Assembly (NCBI GenBank): GCA_021780055.1
Contig: JAJXZM010000041.1
Span: 1-8,363 of the forward strand
Length of the DNA: 8,363 nt
Direction: 5' to 3'
Source of the DNA: Acidobacteriota bacterium
GTDB lineage: Bacteria > Acidobacteriota > Terriglobia > UBA7540
The translations under genes were made by a program, and so were the position numbers. The notes below the pieces were generated by a model. That model saw only the letters and a list, made by a program, of their open reading frames with translations. It did not search any database and was not told the DNA's origin. Shown here piece after piece: positions 7,167 to 8,363 of this stretch; within the stretch, counting starts at the first letter, position 1; every line of letters begins with the position of its first letter.

Positions 7167-7187
7167 CGCGGCCCTTTACGGGCCGCG
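7167..7187. repeat. GC-rich hairpin
   Basis: CGCGGCCC (7167-7174) and GGGCCGCG (7180-7187) form a perfect 8-bp stem around TTTAC. The following plus-strand sequence, GTTCTTTAGG, is only mildly T-rich. It could be a terminator relic, but no gene lies upstream on that strand. Confidence 0.45.
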
Positions 7188-7198
7188 GTTCTTTAGGA

Positions 7199-7219
7199 GG
7201 GCGTGGCTTCAGCCGCGCC
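7199..7219. repeat. REP-like near-palindrome
   Basis: GGCGTGGCT and AGCCGCGCC flank TC and pair along 9 bp with one G-T wobble. A diverged relative is at 1567-1586. Both lie within about 150 bases of a composite repeat, so the modules tend to cluster. Confidence 0.5.
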
Positions 7220-7245
7220 AACAGCTATCGCTCCGCCAAAATATC

Positions 7246-7400
7246 CAAGCCCTCTACCTTAGGGAGGGGGTGTCCGCGCCCGCGGCCAGCAAGTATTACC
7301 GGCCCTCGCCCCAAGGGAGAGGGTGCCGGAGGGACGGCGGCGGGTGAGGGGTGGTCTAAAAATTGGCGATTGACTGATTTGCTGATTGAACGATTGAATG
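7246..7400. repeat. Composite intergenic repeat, copy B
   Basis: It begins CAAGCCCTCTACCTT exactly as copy A (1423). It carries an extra inner segment, with CCCTCGCCCCAAGGGAGAGG at 7303-7322, passes through GGTGAGGGG, and ends in a period-8 array ATTGACTG, ATTTGCTG, ATTGAACG, ATTGAATG (7369-7400). It is longer than copy A by the inner segment, consistent with modular gain or loss. Confidence 0.75.
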
Positions 7401-7706
7401 CCCCGCGGCTGTGGAAAACATTGCGCTGCGGAAATTTATGTACTTAAATATAGGAGTAGGCCACTTGGGGGGCCAACTACTACAGGATCAGGATCGCAGG
7501 ACCATTCAGTGCCGCAGACTGCCTCGTGCGCGCAGTTAACGCGCTTTTGGCGCCTCCGGGCGGAGTCTTGAGCGGACAGCCAGGTTTCGCCGGTGATCTT
7601 CTGCACGAATTGTGCCTCTGCGGGCCGTGCATCTGTCCAGATTTTGCCGATGGGGATCACGCGGAAAAGCATGAACCCCCGTTTGGCAGGGAAAGGAGCG
7701 CCAGCC
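7401..7706 (+). other. Leader region upstream of the YflT-like gene, no gene seen
   Basis: About 300 bases between the repeat and the start codon at 7707. Frames entering the downstream gene can be extended to about 7593, but without an upstream ribosome binding site or family resemblance. The region holds a possible promoter (7421-7449) and a hairpin just after it (AGTAG 7455-7459 with CTACT 7477-7481, extended by GCC/GGC). No riboswitch family was recognised. If the promoter is used, the untranslated leader is about 250 bases, long for such a small gene. Confidence 0.4.
7421..7449 (+). promoter_or_regulatory. Possible sigma-70-type promoter for the YflT-like gene
   Basis: TTGCGC (7421-7426) and TTAAAT (7444-7449) are separated by exactly 17 bases within a locally AT-rich stretch. 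Both hexamers are imperfect, so this is a candidate only. Confidence 0.3.
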
Positions 7707-7937
7707 ATGCCGGAAGTCAACTCGGTTGTGGCCATTTGCGAAAACCGCTCCCAGGCACAGAAGGCCATCAAGGAACTGCAAAAGGCCGGCTTTGACATGA
7801 ACAAGGTTTCCGTGGTCGGTGACGCGAACACAGGCAAGGTGATGATCGTGTGCGACGGCCCCTGGGCCGAAGTCGTTAAAGGCCTGTCAAGCCGGCGGGC
7901 ACGTGCTTTGGGATTCAAGGTTCCCAAGGCCGCCTGA
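7707..7937 (+). CDS. Short protein with N-terminal similarity to YflT/general-stress-protein-17M domain (76 aa)
   Basis: AGGAG stands 8 bases before the ATG at 7707-7709, which decides the start; an in-frame extension to 7593 lacks such a site. Residues 4-38 follow the pattern of the heat-induced stress protein YflT-type domain: a strand ('VVAICEN'), a helix ('SQAQKAIKELQKAG'), then 'FDMNKVSVVG'. In the usual family the glycine after 'SVVG' leads into a longer stretch and a Gly-rich membrane-inserting hairpin. Here the protein instead ends with a third strand ('GKVMIVCDG'), a short helix and a basic tail ('SSRRARALGFKVPKAA'). The other plus-strand frame examined past residue 38 shows no lost membrane segment, so this looks like a compact variant rather than a fresh frameshift. 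It is probably cytoplasmic, with unknown molecular function. A minus-strand frame spanning 7436-8158 overlaps it entirely but lacks comparable signals. Confidence 0.72.
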   Translation: MPEVNSVVAICENRSQAQKAIKELQKAGFDMNKVSVVGDANTGKVMIVCDGPWAEVVKGLSSRRARALGFKVPKAA

Positions 7938-8062
7938 ACCGGCCACCCCGGTCCCACTCTTGCGCAGCAGGTGGCTCCTGCGCGCCGTGCCGTGCTCGGC
8001 ACGCCTGCGGCTTTAGACTTCGGTTCCATGGGCGGCAACGAAACCGGTGCCGCAGTGGGTCG

Positions 8063-8093
8063 CGCATACGTGCCGTCTTTGGGCATGTATGCG
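8063..8093. repeat. 31-base palindrome, copy 1
   Basis: The left arm CGCATACGTGCC (8063-8074) pairs with GGCATGTATGCG (8082-8093) over 12 bp including one G-T wobble, with a 7-base loop. Length, arm length and outer seven bases equal those of the palindrome at 8190-8220. Confidence 0.8.
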
Positions 8094-8189
8094 ATCAGAA
8101 AGTTCTGCCCGCCATCAAAGGGCCTGTAAGGATTGATGTCGGCACAATTACCGCACAAATTACCTGGTCATCTCCCGGCACCGAATTGC

Positions 8190-8220
8190 CGCATACATTC
8201 CTTACTTCGGAACGTATGCG
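8190..8220. repeat. 31-base palindrome, copy 2
   Basis: The left arm CGCATACATTCC (8190-8201) pairs with GGAACGTATGCG (8209-8220) over 12 positions with one A-C mismatch and a 7-base loop. Relative to copy 1, arm position 10 has changed from a G-C pair to a T-A pair on both sides, a compensatory change. Confidence 0.8.
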
Positions 8221-8245
8221 CCACCCGCGGTACGGCCGCGCTCTG

Positions 8246-8273
8246 CTTCCTACTTCCTGCTTCCTACTTCCTA
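8246..8273. repeat. Heptamer tandem repeat (CTTCCTA x4)
   Basis: Four consecutive heptamers: CTTCCTA, CTTCCTG, CTTCCTA, CTTCCTA. Nearly perfect short tandem repeats of this size resemble the heptanucleotide STRR repeats known from filamentous cyanobacteria in form, not necessarily in origin. They are prone to slippage and copy-number change. Confidence 0.85.
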
Positions 8274-8278
8274 CTCCA

Positions 8279-8350
8279 GGCCCGGAGGGCCGGCAGATTT
8301 TAGCCCACGGCGCAAGCCGTTGGGATTCAATTCGCGTTAAAATCCTCAGA
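8279..8350. repeat. Interspersed repeat unit with two hairpins, followed by the start of a second unit
   Basis: The unit opens with a hairpin GGCCC-GGA-GGGCC (8279-8291). A second stem follows, CCCACGGC (8304-8311) with GCCGTTGGG (8316-8324, one bulged T), closed by a GCAA loop, which is a GNRA tetraloop. At 8351-8363 a second copy of the first hairpin, GCCCC-GGA-GGGGC, begins and is cut by the window edge. Spacing is about 72 bases. Similar 'GCCCCGGAGGGGC...GCCC...GGGC' elements are, from memory, widespread between genes in Acidobacteriota and some other phyla. Confidence 0.7.
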
Positions 8351-8363
8351 GCCCCGGAGGGGC

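Larger units (their letters stand above)
7938..8363. other. Hairpin-rich non-coding region at the right end
   Basis: No gene is supported downstream of 7937. A small inverted repeat abuts the stop codon (ACCGG 7938-7942 with CCGGT 7948-7952). A 6-bp GC hairpin follows (CGTGCC 7986-7991 with GGCACG 7998-8003), without a T tract. Then come the twin palindromes, a short direct repeat (GCACAATTACC at 8142-8152, GCACAAATTACC at 8153-8164), a heptamer tandem repeat and a hairpin-bearing repeat unit. Confidence 0.6.

Noticed and set aside
6885..7221. Two small minus-strand frames (63 and 92 codons) in the gap upstream of the receptor
   Set aside because: One starts at TTG, neither has a Shine-Dalgarno sequence, and much of the longer one is translated from the repeat at 7112-7219.
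7246..7400. Repeated units suggestive of a CRISPR array
   Set aside because: The units are 8 bases, degenerate and without spacers of constant length, and no cas gene is present.
7436..8158. 240-codon minus-strand open frame spanning the YflT-like gene and the palindrome region
   Set aside because: It begins at a TTG codon, crosses one of the palindromes, shows no recognisable motif, and fully overlaps a plus-strand gene with a good ribosome binding site. A decayed gene piece near 8050-8150 cannot be excluded, but nothing supports it.
8063..8220. Twin palindromes as the two ends of an insertion sequence
   Set aside because: Each end is itself a complete hairpin, only 96 bases lie between them, and no transposase or clear target-site duplication is visible; kept as a repeat pair instead.

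Overview
The window looks like chromosomal DNA of a moderately GC-rich member of the Acidobacteriota. The main reason is a 1109-residue Oar-type TonB-dependent receptor (carboxypeptidase-regulatory domain, plug, barrel), a family greatly expanded in that phylum. The abundance of short palindromic intergenic repeats fits as well. The phylum assignment is inferred from family knowledge, not from a marker gene.

Layout: (1) 1-1274, minus strand, the N-terminal 424 codons of a fold-type I PLP enzyme closely resembling the NifS-like domain of molybdenum-cofactor sulfurases; it runs off the left edge. (2) 1275-1743, non-coding, with a composite repeat (1423-1545) and a clear intrinsic terminator (1592-1619) for the next gene. 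(3) 1744-2445, minus, an exported 233-residue protein of unknown function. (4) 2499-2542, a bulged terminator hairpin, then 2588-2830, minus, an 80-residue protein with a CxxH/CxxC putative zinc site. (5) 2831-3095, non-coding, with an octamer array and a strong stem-loop. (6) 3096-6425, minus, the Oar-like receptor. (7) 6426-7706, about 1.3 kb without a convincing gene, containing a second composite repeat and a possible promoter and leader. (8) 7707-7937, plus, a 76-residue protein whose first half resembles the YflT/general-stress-protein-17M domain. (9) 7938-8363, non-coding and dense in hairpins: twin 31-base palindromes, a heptamer tandem repeat, and a hairpin-containing repeat unit that starts again at the right edge.

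The genes do not form an obvious pathway. The four minus-strand genes have their own Shine-Dalgarno sequences or terminators and look separately transcribed. No CRISPR array, tRNA, rRNA, integrase, transposase or defence/toxin system was seen. The most unusual material is the repeat landscape: two hairpin families near the right end each show a compensatory base-pair change between their two copies, and degenerate period-8 'ATTGANTG' arrays recur at three intergenic sites. I see no convincing new multi-gene system.
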